25,700 nucleotides of DNA from contig NHZP01000142.1 in NCBI GenBank assembly GCA_003313425.1, forward strand, positions 1 to 25,700, given 5' to 3'. The DNA is from Pseudopyrenochaeta lycopersici. Its lineage: Eukaryota > Ascomycota > Dothideomycetes > Pleosporales > Pseudopyrenochaetaceae. This document shows positions 8,416 to 18,459 of the stretch, piece by piece. The notes under the pieces were generated by a model that worked only from the letters and a program-made list of their open reading frames with translations, did not search any database and had not been told where the DNA came from. The first letter of the stretch is position 1, and every line of letters starts with the position of its first letter. Made by a program: the position numbers and the translations under genes.

Positions 8416-11400
8416 TTACGACGGAGGATTATGAGACTTGCGATCTAGGGCGTCCCCTTGATCTTCGGCTGACTGAGATCTCTTTCTCTTGACAGCTCGA
8501 GGAGACTTAAGTCGAGAGAGTTGTAGAGAATGCAGCCATTGCTCATGCCTCTGAATTGGAAGAATTTTGGTTAAGCCGTCAGCTAATTGTCCCATTGAAG
8601 GAACCCACTCCGCGTCAATTCTGCCTTCTAGGACTTCTTGGCGGAGCCAGCTCTGATGTATATCTACGTGACGTAGGCTAGTCTTGAGCTTTGGTGTTGA
8701 TGAACTGACGATCCTAATCGTTTGTAAGTTATCACATAGAAGTACTTTCTTACTAGCTGGATCGAATCCGATCTCTTTAAATAGTCTCCACCACCATTCC
8801 AATTCGGTGGCGGCAGTAGATAGTGACAGAAGTTCTGCCTCCGTAGAGGACTTAGTGACTGTCCTTTGAATGTTGGCCTTCCAATCGATTGGTCCGCCAA
8901 AAAGAAAGAAGATATAGCCTTGAGAGGACTTTCTTGATACTCGGTTGTCTCCGTATGAGGAATCTGATGCGCCAAAGAAGACTGGTGGATCCGGGTTGTT
9001 TTCAAATGCCATGAATTCCAGCGTCTCGCTATGTGAAATAAACTTGACTCCGACATTCAGGGTATTGATAATATATCCGAGTAGTGAATAAGCACCATTT
9101 AGGTGTTGTTGAGAAGGATTTATGAGGAACTGAGCAAGCTTTGAGTGAGCTTTTGCCACATCTGGGCGAGTGCAAATGGCCAGGTAACCGATGGATCCTA
9201 AGATTTCTGCGAATCGGAGCCTTCTCGACGGATTCGGCTCTCCATCATATTCATCAAATTCGGTTCCTGGTAATGGGTTGTCACGCTTCCATTGCTGCCA
9301 GTCATCCTCGGCTTTTGGAAAGAATCTCTTCCGAAGATTCTTAATATACGAGTCTTGTTGCATTGTGATGGTGTAGTTTTCTCTGTCTCGGATGATCTTT
9401 ATACCGCAGAAGTAGTCCAGCTCTCCTAGCGAGTGCATCTCATATACTGCAAGGAGCTCCTTCTCGAAGAGATCAACTTGCTGACGTTTCTCCGGCGGAT
9501 TAAATATTAGAATGTCATCCACAAAGAAAAAGAACAACATGGATTCGTTTTTGAATAGACATGGGCAGTCAGGAATTGGATGAAGACCAAGGCGCCTGAG
9601 AGTTGTTGTGAGTTCCTCGTACCATAGTAGAGGTGATTGGCGGAGTCCATATAAGGCGCGCTGAAGCTTCCAGAGAAATCCGTCAAGCTCGAAACCAGGT
9701 GGTGGAATAAGATATAGCTCTTCATTGATGAGCGCATTGGTGAAGGCATTAACTGCATCAAATTGGCGAATATCCCAGTCGAAAGCGGCGGCTAGTGCAA
9801 CGAGGGCTCTGAATACCCGAATAGCCGGTGTGGCAGCATAGTACTCTTGCTCGATTGCTTGTAAATCGCCTCTCACACAGAGTCTTGCCTTGAACCTTGT
9901 AAGATATCCACCGCTGTCGAACTTGTACTTGTACACCCATGTAAGAGGAAGAGTCTTGATCTCTTTGATCCTCTTAATCTCCTCCTTCAAGACGCGCTTA
10001 AATACTCCCTTATCTTTAAGCTTTGAGATCTCCTTTCTCATTGCCTGCAGAAATCCATCTTTGAATGGGTGACTGCGTAGATCAGACTGATATCTTGGTT
10101 CTGGTGGAAGATCCCGCTGGTGTAGTCGTTTTGATCCTTCTCTCGTAGTTGAAGAAGTGAATGCGGTGAAATATGCCAAATACGGGCTGGTGGTCAATGC
10201 GAGAGCTTTCTTTAGAGCTCTCTGAGATCTCCGAGATCCTTCTGGTAGAACATGAGATGGAAGGACATCTCCTCGAATCTCTTCTGCTCTTGGAGCAGTG
10301 TTGTGTTGCGGTGACTGTTGATGTCTTTGTGATTGAGTGGTTCGCTCACACTCGGCCTCTGATGCGCTCTCCTGACTAGATTGACTCGAATCGATAGAGA
10401 GAACTGATTCATCATCTGAATCCAAAATCATTGGCTGATTTTGGAACCCTGGACGATAGACGTCTGGTTGAAAGGTGACATCTCTTGCTCGATAGAGACT
10501 TACTTTGCCGTTCCTTGGCACCCAGATTCTGTAGATATTTGTTGAATCATAACCAGTAAGGTAACCAATCTCGGCCCTATTGGAGAGCTTGTCTCCTGGC
10601 GGAATACGTTTGCGCAGCTTGTACGCCTTTGAGCCGATTGGGTACATATGGACGATGGACGGCTTTTTACCGTAGACTACTTCAAACGGAGTTTTCCATT
10701 GAAGAGATTTTGTGGGTGTTCTGTTGAGTAGGTAGGCTGCTACGTAGTAGCATTCAACAGAGAGATAGAGAGGGAGATTGGCAGTTTCTCGGATGAGGCG
10801 AGCTCTCTCAATTAGAGCCTTTCCTGATCGTTCAGCTGATCCAGATTGTTCAGGAACATGAGGCGCTCTCTCCTGGAAACCAATTCCTTCTTCTTCACAC
10901 CACGCTTTGATTCCATCAAGACCGCGATAGCCTCCTTCATCATCTGCGTTAATATAAACGAGCTCTGTACCGAATCTTCTCTTGATCATTGATTGCAATC
11001 TCATCATCGAAGCGGTGAGAGTCTCCTTTGATTTATCTAAAAGCGAATAAACGATATGGAATTTAGTTGAAGTGCAGTAAGCGTGAAAGATATACCGATG
11101 TCGGTTATAGGCAGGAATGTCCAGTTGAATGAGGTCAATGGCAATCCGTTCAAAGGGCTTTCCAGTACCGAGTTCATGTTCTTGGCGCCGGGAGACGATC
11201 TGATGCGCCTTACCGAGTGAACAGGCCTCACAGTCGATAGTCGCGGGGGCTCTTCCATTGTCTTGATCGGAAATCTCGACACCATTGACGTTGGCAGCAA
11301 GTCTTTCAATTGCTTCTGGTCCAGCATGGCCCATTAGCCTATGTAAATAGGACTTTGATTCGCTAATTAGCCTCCTAGGGAGGACGCTTGGCCTTCTCAT

Positions 11401-13050
11401 CTGTTGATTGTTGACCAGTGACATATTTTGATTGTTTGAAGTAGTGGATTCTGCTGATGCCAGGGCCCAGTGAGATCCAACTCTGAATAGACTAACATAG
11501 TCCGTTCGTTCCCCGTTAATTGACTTATATAAGGAATCCTTGCCTGAATCGAAGTGGATTCCATTGGATTGTAGCTTGCTGAGAGATATCAGATTGGTAA
11601 GGAATCCAGGTATATAGGCGACGTCTTTGAATCTGGCCTGAAAAGGACCATTCGGGCTTTGAACGGTAATTTCTGCATTTCCCCATGCTTCAATTGGTAG
11701 TGTACTTCTTCCAGTTAAGAGCTCATCGTCAGCAGCAGGGCGAACAAATTCGAAATTGCTCCGAGAGTTGCAGACATGAATGTCCGATGCTGGATCAAGA
11801 ATCCAGACGCTAGTAAGAGGAGATTGACTAGGATTTGTGTGTTTGTCACTAAACGAGTAGTACGTGACACAAGAGGAACACTGGTTTGCATTCTCATCTG
11901 GTGCTTCAGAGTCTAGTTGTTCCACCCTCTGACGTTTGGATTGGCTCTGAGAGTCAGTTTCATTCATTTTGTGCTTGTTCTCCTTGCGCTCTTCTCGAAG
12001 AAGTGCTGCCTTTGCCTGAACCGCTCTAATCTTAGCTGCAATTTTTGGGTTCTTCTTTGCTTCCTTGACCTTGTCCTTCATCTCTTGGGTTGCCTCAGGT
12101 TGCTTGTTAAGTTCACTGTCCTTCGGATTAATAACCGGACATTGGTACCAACGATGCAACTGTCCGCAGATGCAGGGCCTGAGTGTATCTGAATTCTGAG
12201 GCCGTTGCTTCCCGTCTAGAGTTGCGTTTGCATTCGCGGTTGGTTGAGATGATTGAGTAGTAGGAAATTGTTGGCTATCAGCTGCAAATGCAGAGTGGCC
12301 TAATGATGGATTGGATTGTTTGAAGATAGCGTACCATCTCCTGAATTTTGTGATGAGGGCTTCAACCGTAAAATCTTCTGGAACTGGATCCCGATCATCC
12401 CATTGGTCCTCGGCCTTCTGAAGCTCCAGCTCCTGGGTTTGAGCGAAGACTTGGGCGACTGAGTTGATTTCCCGAAGGAACCTTCGCTGCGGTTCGAAAG
12501 GTTCAACATGAGGGATCTTGGCTGATACGGCCCGACTATAGACCTCTTGGAACTTGATCAACCATTTCTCCACTTCTTGGCGTTTGCCAGGGGGCTTGAG
12601 ATCGAGCCATTCCTGTAGAACCGCTTGCCTTCGGTGGGCTGCTGTTGGACAGAGCTGTCGCTTTAGCGCCTCAACAACCTCCCTCACTGAGGCTTCCACT
12701 GGGATCGAGTTGATCCAAACGCGATCGGTGTGTTCTTGAATCCACTCCAGAATCTTGCCAAGCTCCTTCTGACGACGATCGAAGTTGGCTTTCTTCACCT
12801 CGTAGCTTCTTATAGCCCGATCCCACTTTGTAGCTTGAGCCTGCGATAGATCCATAATATTGGTGTGTGGAGCTGCTCCAGTATGTTCTACTCGAGGCTC
12901 GTCTGGTTCGTCATTGTCGATAGGATTAAGGTTCTCTGGATCGATATATTGCCAGACTTGACGCGTGATGGCTAAGGAATGAAGACGTCGGAACCATTCG
13001 TCCCAGTCCTTATAGGAATGAAGAACAATCTTCTTCTCAGCGACCGACAT
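8416..13050 (-). CDS. Gag-pol polyprotein, Ty1/copia type
   Basis: A single 1544-residue frame encodes the polyprotein for particle formation, processing, reverse transcription and integration. A copia-type gag fills the first part, with a short zinc knuckle at about 293-304 (C-I-C-x3-H-x4-C). The protease has LDPASDIHVCN at about 417-427, with P-A-S after the catalytic Asp. The pre-integrase zinc region has His near 572 and CEAC near 605. The integrase DDE residues are near 638, 702 and 739, the last in PEQSGSAERSG. The reverse transcriptase starts near 1033 (TWVYKYKFD) and has FDAVNAF near 1100 and FVDD near 1176, where YVDD is usual. RNase H has acidic residues near 1359, 1402 (STEAE), 1436 and 1490. 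No frameshift or stop separates gag from pol. All catalytic motifs are present, so it is potentially functional. Confidence 0.96.
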   Translation of the reverse strand: MSVAEKKIVLHSYKDWDEWFRRLHSLAITRQVWQYIDPENLNPIDNDEPDEPRVEHTGAAPHTNIMDLSQAQATKWDRAIRSYEVKKANFDRRQKELGKILEWIQEHTDRVWINSIPVEASVREVVEALKRQLCPTAAHRRQAVLQEWLDLKPPGKRQEVEKWLIKFQEVYSRAVSAKIPHVEPFEPQRRFLREINSVAQVFAQTQELELQKAEDQWDDRDPVPEDFTVEALITKFRRWYAIFKQSNPSLGHSAFAADSQQFPTTQSSQPTANANATLDGKQRPQNSDTLRPCICGQLHRWYQCPVINPKDSELNKQPEATQEMKDKVKEAKKNPKIAAKIRAVQAKAALLREERKENKHKMNETDSQSQSKRQRVEQLDSEAPDENANQCSSCVTYYSFSDKHTNPSQSPLTSVWILDPASDIHVCNSRSNFEFVRPAADDELLTGRSTLPIEAWGNAEITVQSPNGPFQARFKDVAYIPGFLTNLISLSKLQSNGIHFDSGKDSLYKSINGERTDYVSLFRVGSHWALASAESTTSNNQNMSLVNNQQMRRPSVLPRRLISESKSYLHRLMGHAGPEAIERLAANVNGVEISDQDNGRAPATIDCEACSLGKAHQIVSRRQEHELGTGKPFERIAIDLIQLDIPAYNRHRYIFHAYCTSTKFHIVYSLLDKSKETLTASMMRLQSMIKRRFGTELVYINADDEGGYRGLDGIKAWCEEEGIGFQERAPHVPEQSGSAERSGKALIERARLIRETANLPLYLSVECYYVAAYLLNRTPTKSLQWKTPFEVVYGKKPSIVHMYPIGSKAYKLRKRIPPGDKLSNRAEIGYLTGYDSTNIYRIWVPRNGKVSLYRARDVTFQPDVYRPGFQNQPMILDSDDESVLSIDSSQSSQESASEAECERTTQSQRHQQSPQHNTAPRAEEIRGDVLPSHVLPEGSRRSQRALKKALALTTSPYLAYFTAFTSSTTREGSKRLHQRDLPPEPRYQSDLRSHPFKDGFLQAMRKEISKLKDKGVFKRVLKEEIKRIKEIKTLPLTWVYKYKFDSGGYLTRFKARLCVRGDLQAIEQEYYAATPAIRVFRALVALAAAFDWDIRQFDAVNAFTNALINEELYLIPPPGFELDGFLWKLQRALYGLRQSPLLWYEELTTTLRRLGLHPIPDCPCLFKNESMLFFFFVDDILIFNPPEKRQQVDLFEKELLAVYEMHSLGELDYFCGIKIIRDRENYTITMQQDSYIKNLRKRFFPKAEDDWQQWKRDNPLPGTEFDEYDGEPNPSRRLRFAEILGSIGYLAICTRPDVAKAHSKLAQFLINPSQQHLNGAYSLLGYIINTLNVGVKFISHSETLEFMAFENNPDPPVFFGASDSSYGDNRVSRKSSQGYIFFLFGGPIDWKANIQRTVTKSSTEAELLSLSTAATELEWWWRLFKEIGFDPASKKVLLCDNLQTIRIVSSSTPKLKTSLRHVDIHQSWLRQEVLEGRIDAEWVPSMGQLADGLTKILPIQRHEQWLHSLQLSRLKSPRAVKRKRSQSAEDQGDALDRKSHNPPS

Positions 13051-13117
13051 GGTGGAGAGCGATATAGATCGATTTCTAATAGGTATTTAGGGTGATAGCG
13101 CAGTGGACGAGCAAACC

Positions 13118-13128
13118 GGGCTCATAAC
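13118..13128 (-). other. Primer-binding site, initiator tRNA-Met half-molecule type
   Basis: Directly inside the 5' LTR, the plus strand reads GGGCTCATAAC, the anticodon arm of initiator tRNA-Met with anticodon CAT at 13123-13125. The element RNA is therefore complementary to that tRNA segment, and the match ends three bases past the anticodon, exactly at the LTR border. Copia and Ty5 are primed by a cleaved 5' half of this tRNA in the same way. A further D-arm-like GCGCAGTGGA lies at 13098-13107, though its spacing is about two bases longer than in the yeast tRNA. Confidence 0.8.
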
Positions 13129-13272
13129 TGTAAGCCTTTCTGGGTGCACAAAGAAATTGTTCATAGAAGTGCATGTTATATTGATTGTCTGTTTTAGATG
13201 GAGGATGGCCTGCAGCTATATGTTCATGAGAGATTACTAATTCTCGAATCATGTGACCAATACTGGCTTACA
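13129..13272 (-). repeat. 5' LTR
   Basis: This 144-bp copy is identical to the one at 7796-7939, with TGTAAGCC/GGCTTACA ends. It lies upstream of gag-pol and should carry the promoter. A weak TATA-like CAATATAAC is visible on the sense strand. Confidence 0.95.
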
Positions 13273-14427
13273 GTTTCCCGCACGTGTTAGTGGGTTGAAC
13301 CTAGTCGCGAAGCCAAAGGAAACGGCAAAGGTGTCTATTTCTTCCAGGACATGAATGGGCTGGGCAAGCCGTCAACTACGTCTGTCCATGGCACAGGCCT
13401 GGGCGCAAGGTAACGAAGCGTATACAGCACCAAAAATGCGCATGATCTTCGAGTTCTGGCGCGTATATCATAGCTGCTGGACGAGGTTGTTCTCTGAGGA
13501 CTGCAAAGGACCTTAGGAGCGCCAATCACGATGCGCGCGTGATGAAAACGATTCGCTTATCCGATGTAGTAACAGTTGACCTGTGCCATACTAGTGCTCA
13601 TGTGCTGACCGAGTATTGGATTGGCATGACCTGGTAGAGAGCTCAAAAGTGATTGCATGATCGAATGTCTGTAAGCAGGAAGCGGTCGTACTGTATGATT
13701 TCTGTATGCTGTGTAAATGTAATGAGAGGTGGGGTGGTGCAATTCTAATGCAGCACAGCATAATGTAAGCTATACAGCAGTATTCTGCTTGCATCGTGCT
13801 TACGTGCTGAACTATCATATCAACTTTGCGACCACGTCTAGTAATCTAGCCATGGACGAGGATACGATGCTTGCTTATCCGAGGTAACCGTCAGGCATGG
13901 CAGATCGCGATATCATCAGGCGGTTGTTGTATAACGTATGCTGATACTCCAGCGTCATACTTCAGCGTATTACTCTGGACGCCGATTCTTTTAGCGTCGC
14001 TATCGAAACAATTGACAGTCTAAGTGACAGGCAGGAGATCCGCTGACCCAGGTGCGTAGGATGCGTACCTAAGCCGGTAACCGGCCGCGTAGCGGTGTTA
14101 CGCTGTATGTGTGAGCCAACATTCCAGATTCTGCCATGATTGTAGTTGTTTTGACGCCAACAGTTCCATGAACAAGACATTAGCCTTGTAGCTGGATGCT
14201 TTCACGCCGCAACTGCTGCAAAGTTAGCGTCAGAAGCACGGCGAGCTGATGTGTCCAGTCTGAGAAAGCTCTATGCTCGACGCAGTGCCAATAGTAAGCC
14301 GGTAAAGCATTTAGTTGAGCAGTGGTTCACCCCGCACAGTAGTGGCTCAACAGAGTTTCGACGTGCTCAACCGGCGCAGGCGAACAGACGACGTGAATAG
14401 TGAGATGATCATCACAAGGGAGTAGTT
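13273..14427. other. Gene-free right flank of the retrotransposon
   Basis: Only short, conflicting open frames are present. Short inverted repeats occur: a near-palindromic GCCGGTAACCGGC near 14073-14085, and GTTGAGC (14314-14320) with GCTCAAC (14345-14351). No gene or RNA is supported. Confidence 0.5.
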
Positions 14428-14526
14428 ATGCGCCATATCGCAACAACCATCTTTCTGCTTTACTGCTCCTTACCTGCCTTTAGAACGGCTCTGCCCGACA
14501 CAGAACGTCGAACAGTTCGGTATTGA
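14428..14526 (+). other. Short upstream ORF, 32 codons
   Basis: An ATG frame of 32 residues ends 52 bases before the cupredoxin start. Its N-terminus (MRHIATTIFLLYCSL) resembles a signal sequence but the frame is tiny. It could be an upstream ORF in the leader of the cupredoxin mRNA or chance. Confidence 0.25.
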
Positions 14527-14578
14527 ATCCAAGGGATAGATCGCTACTTCTTCAGGCATCACGAACATCCCCGGCACA

Positions 14579-15744
14579 ATGACTACTTGGTGGGTTTCGA
14601 CGCTGGCTTTGGCGGCAAGCGCTCTCCTAGCTCTCAGCTCCGCGCAAACCACGACGAACGAGGTAGCTAGTGTAACATCGTCGACCCCAGTTACCTCTCA
14701 AAGCGCAAGCACAGCATCGCCCGTGATCGGGGCAAGCAGCACGGCGACCGGTGTGAGCGAGCCTCGCGTGCATCTTGTCAAAGCAGGAGCGGGCGGCTTC
14801 CAATTCGAGCCTGCGGAATTGACCAACGTCTCTGTCGGCGACATTATTACATTTGAGTTCTATCCTCCGGACCACTCAGTCGCCCGAGCGGAGTATGGAA
14901 GCGCATGCGTGCCTTATGAATACACTGGAAAGGATAAGACGGGATTCTGGTCAGAGACTCAATGGGTTGAGACTACAAGCGATGTGTGTGACTGCATCCC
15001 TTCATTCCTTCATAGTGTTGAGACATGCCGGCTGATCGTGCTAGATCACTCACTGGAATCTGACCATCAACAGCACAGAGCCTATCTTCTACTATTGTGC
15101 CGCTCCAAATTCGTGCATGGGAAAGCAGATGGTCGGCGCTATCAATCCTAGCAGCACCCAGACCCTCGATGCGCAGATCCTTGCAGCAGCAAGGGCAGAC
15201 TTCCAGGTAGCACCCGGCGAACCCGTTCCCAAAGAAGCTTCCTCGACACTCGTGGCCGCACCTACTGCTAGCTCGCAAGAAACCTCGACGGCGAGCAACC
15301 ATCACTCTCCAAAGCTCTCCAGTGCCGCAATTGTCGGGATTGTTTTTGGTGGAATTGCTTTTATTGCGCTTTGCGCCGCAGCTCTCTTTCATGTGGCACG
15401 CAGGACCAGGATCGGGCATAGAGCGGCACTCCTGACGCCACCATCCAACCCAGCCGGCGCACACCTCATCAGTCCTGGTGTCTGTGAGATTCCACCTCCG
15501 TTCTCGCCGTCGTCTACCATCATATCGCCATATGTCTACCCGTATCAAGAGTATATTCATCAGATTCCTCACAACGAACAGCCACAGTAAGTCTCACTAT
15601 CTAAGGAGTCATATCTGGAACACATGCTGATGCACAGGCAGGGTACAAACACAAGTAGTTTCACCGCTAGTTCCGACAATAAGTCCACTTGCGGAACTTG
15701 AAGACAAGCGTGGTAGCTTTTCACTAAGACCGGAAACTGATTGA
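14579..15744 (+). CDS. Membrane-anchored extracellular cupredoxin-domain protein
   Basis: Model: exons 14579-14983, 15045-15586 and 15642-15744, giving 349 residues. Intron 1 (61 bases) has the weak donor GTGTGT, branch GCTGAT and acceptor GCTAG; it restores the domain core. Intron 2 (55 bases) has donor GTAAGT and acceptor GGCAG and replaces an early TAA with a C-terminal tail. A signal peptide covers about 1-22, then a Ser/Thr-rich stretch. The cupredoxin region at about 62-165 has GGFQFEPAELTNVSVGD, DHSVARAEYGSACVPY with H99, and FYYCAAPNSCMGKQM with C153 and M164. A Ser/Thr-rich linker, one membrane helix (about 229-252, ending in basic residues) and a cytoplasmic tail follow. The family is common in filamentous fungi as surface serine-rich proteins with a plastocyanin-like fold. 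The usual second ligand His after the Cys is absent, so normal blue-copper binding is doubtful. Confidence 0.85.
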
Positions 15745-17507
15745 GTGCCTTTTGCCTCATATTCCGTATGGCGACAAAGATCATGGGAGCATGAAACCCA
15801 GCGGTACCAGGCATTGAATAGATAACGCTTTGGAGACCTAATACATTCTTTGCAGCATGTATATGCCCGCCAGGTTAGCAGCAAGATTGATGGCCCTCCT
15901 GTTCCCAGCATTATCACGAAGTGTAGGTGCAATTCATCTGTCGACTCCATGGCACTAATATGAACATGACTGGCCTAGCGATAATTACTCATTTCTGCAA
16001 AGTGAGAAGTCGTGAAACCGTTGGCGAATTGGGCGTCGAACTGGGATTTTTCTCGGGATTCAAGCTGAGCTAGCAGTATCTACGGACTATGGACTTCAAA
16101 GCGAAGGCCTATACGTGGTGAGAGCTTACTTGGCTGCATTATGCCTGATAGTCTCTCCGCGTGCTACGATGCCCTACTGTATGCCTGTCTTGGACTGTAT
16201 CTGAACATATAGCTCATTCGTGTTTCGATGGATACTGAAAACTGACGTGTCAGCGTCTTTCTCGTTATTCGTCGGTATTTAAGAAGCGCTAGTACCATAG
16301 TTGTCGCCCAGTTTGTCAAAGGATGTCAATTAGCTGCAAGCTTAGCAACAATCTCCGCAAATAAGACTACTAAGCTACGGGCTCTTAACCATCACCGTAG
16401 ACAGGAAGGACAAGGGTAAATACTATTGTCAGCTTCAAGGACTATTTGGCTTGACCTTTGATGAATTTTTGATGATGGCCCGTGATGGATTGATTGTGTG
16501 TTGTCTCGCCTCCTTTCTATGGCTGCGGTGCTTCCGGAGGTTCCGAAGATCGTAGTATCGATCCTTTTTATCCTGTGCGGTACTTCTGAGTTTATCTTTT
16601 ATATCTAACAGGCCTTACAGCACTTGTGTAATCTGACAACTATATTGCTACAGATGGCGTACTACGGGCTGAACAAGGTCGTAAGTTAGTTGCCTGTAGC
16701 TAATATAGCTGTCCAAGCGGGTAATAACAGTGAGGCTGCTCGCTCATGCCTGCGAGCACCTCCGACGTGTGGTAAGTGTTACATACCCGGACATAATAGA
16801 ACTCAATGTAGACAGCAATAAAGCAGCTTATCATAAAATGTTATATCGACCCACTGTGCGGTCGCTGAGTAATTGTCGTTTAGCTGCATTCGCTTTAGTG
16901 GGTGTGGCCGATGTGGTAATTGAACACGTTAAGGATAGCATAACTGACTAACGCAGAATACGCCAGCGTAAGCAGTCCTGTCAACACCTTCGCGAGCCGA
17001 GCCTATGACCGTCAGTCTAAGCTTCTCGTACAGTACACTATTAGAGGTTCAGGCGGCGTACGGTTCCCACTAAAGAAAATTGCTGTTAGTGGCTTTTATT
17101 TATGCTTCGAAGGATCCAAAACGAAATAATGCGTTAAAATTATAGCGGTTGATCAATTGAAGCCGACATGGTCTTCGAGATACGCTCCAGAATCTCGAAT
17201 CTTCTTAGACTGTCTACATTCGTGGCACAGCTAGAATATATCGGCTCCTGCCCGCGCCAAATCCAGTCAACGCTAAGTCCTTGAATGATCAATGAATTAG
17301 ATGGCTTTGTATTTCGTCTGAAGCAAAGCACTCCGTCGATAAGTGATGATACCATGTCTATGACGCATATAATTTATTCATATATATCCACATATATATG
17401 CTGGTCATGCTTGCGCTTACCATTGGAAGGGCATCATACCTTCATATACGCAGTGGAGGGGCCGTACTCTCTTTCACTTTCTACTGTTCAAGAGCAGTCT
17501 CTGTGCT
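15745..17507. other. Gene-poor spacer
   Basis: No gene is supported over 1.76 kb. It contains one copy of a diverged dispersed repeat (16531-16613). Just after it, around 16653-16740, intron-like sites could join GVLRAEQG to LRLLAHACEHLRRV, but the next segment gives no consistent model. Near 17340-17400 the sequence is A/T-rich with alternating TATA runs that may belong to the GST promoter. Confidence 0.45.
16531..16613. repeat. Dispersed repeat, copy A
   Basis: This segment shares CTTCCGGAGGTTCCG at its start, then TATCG-TCCT, then GTACTTCTGAG and TATATCT-AC with 24604-24703. The copies differ by about 17 bases of indel and scattered substitutions. The nature of the repeat is unknown. Confidence 0.6.
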
Positions 17508-18459
17508 ATGGCCAATTCTAAGATCACCCTGTTCGTCGATATCGGGAGTCCTTTCTGCTACATGGCGTTCCATCTCCTCCGAGTAAGTACAGCAAGAGTC
17601 GTGGACTTATTGTCCTCACATCGTAGCCGGATCTCTATTACAGTCTGACTGGGACAGAACACTCCCGCCTTCAAGCGATGCGACATTACGTATACGCCCA
17701 TCTTGCTTGGCGAGCTTCTGAAGATGTGCAACAACAAGCCACCATTGCAGATCAAGAGTGAGTAAGCCTTTTCCGCGTGGTGATCAAGGCAGGCACACTT
17801 CAATCCGTTGACTCATAACGCTGCATCCATCAACTTCTCTAACGGGCTCAGATAAAAGTGACTGGCTCAAAAAGGAACACTTTCGATGGGCCAAGCTACT
17901 ACACATTCCCATATCGCCTGATTTACCCTCACGTTTTCCGGTGAACACCGGTCCTGTACGCTCCCGTGCCCAACGCTCAACAAATACTAACTGACATAGA
18001 TGCAACGAGCGTTAACCGCTATTTCCATTTTATATCCTGATGTACTTCCTAGTGCTATCAGTCTCTTGTACCTAAACTTCTGGAACCACCATATCTATCC
18101 TGCTGCACCAGAACAGCTGCACACCATTATGACTGCCTTAGTAGGGTCAGACAAAAGGGCAGAAAAGATCATAAGCACCAGCAATAGTGATGAGGTGAAG
18201 GACAAGCTGATGCAAGCTACCTCTTCGGCCTTCGAAGAGGGCGCCTTTGGATTGCCTTGGATGATTGGTGAGTATCCATCACAATCACTAACATCTTCCC
18301 GCACTTTTGGTCAATCTTACGACAGCAGCTTACATTACTATAGCGACTAGCACGGATGGACACAAGGAATCATTCTGGGGCATACAATCCATGGGTCAAG
18401 TATGCGACCACTTAGAGCTTCCTAGGCTTGAATACGGGGGTAAAAGAGCTCTTCTTTAA
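17508..18459 (+). CDS. Glutathione S-transferase kappa / HCCA isomerase-type protein
   Basis: Members are DsbA-fold enzymes that use glutathione, in mitochondria and peroxisomes in animals; the fungal substrate is not known from sequence. Model: exons 17508-17582, 17658-17757, 17852-17955, 18000-18267 and 18344-18459, giving 220 residues, the usual family length. Introns are 75, 94, 44 and 76 bases, each with a GTAAGT, GTGAGT or GTACGC donor and a visible CTGAC or CTAAC branch in the first three; all phases match. The N-terminus KITLFVDIGSPFCYMAFH holds the family SPF motif with the catalytic Ser14. Then come PILLGELLKMCNNKPP, NKSDWLKKEHFRWAK, MQRALTAISILYP, a C-terminal FGLPWMI and TSTDGHKESFWG. 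The protein looks intact and has no obvious peroxisomal ending (it ends RALL). Confidence 0.92.

Larger units (their letters stand above)
7796..13272 (-). mobile_element. Complete Ty1/copia LTR retrotransposon
   Basis: The element is 5477 bases, transcribed on the minus strand, with 144-bp LTRs at 7796-7939 and 13129-13272. In sense order it has the 5' LTR, a half-tRNA type primer site, one gag-pol frame, about 480 bases of noncoding sequence with tandem repeats, a polypurine tract and the 3' LTR. The order integrase, reverse transcriptase, RNase H defines Ty1/copia. The LTRs look identical base for base and the frame is intact, which suggests recent insertion and possible autonomy. The flanking five bases (TATTG on the left, GTTTC on the right) do not match, so no target-site duplication is visible. 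Confidence 0.95.

Noticed and set aside
8664..13050. Additional small frames inside the retrotransposon on both strands
   Set aside because: They are shadows of the long gag-pol frame.
13090..13128. A tRNA-Met gene
   Set aside because: Only half of the tRNA is present and it abuts the LTR; it is the primer-binding site.
14314..14351. GTTGAGC/GCTCAAC pair as a terminator or small RNA
   Set aside because: A 7-bp stem with a 24-base loop is within chance expectation and no transcript context supports it.
15117..15590. A separate gene starting at 15117 downstream of the cupredoxin frame
   Set aside because: The frame is continuous with the cupredoxin core after removal of the 61-base intron, so it is the same gene.
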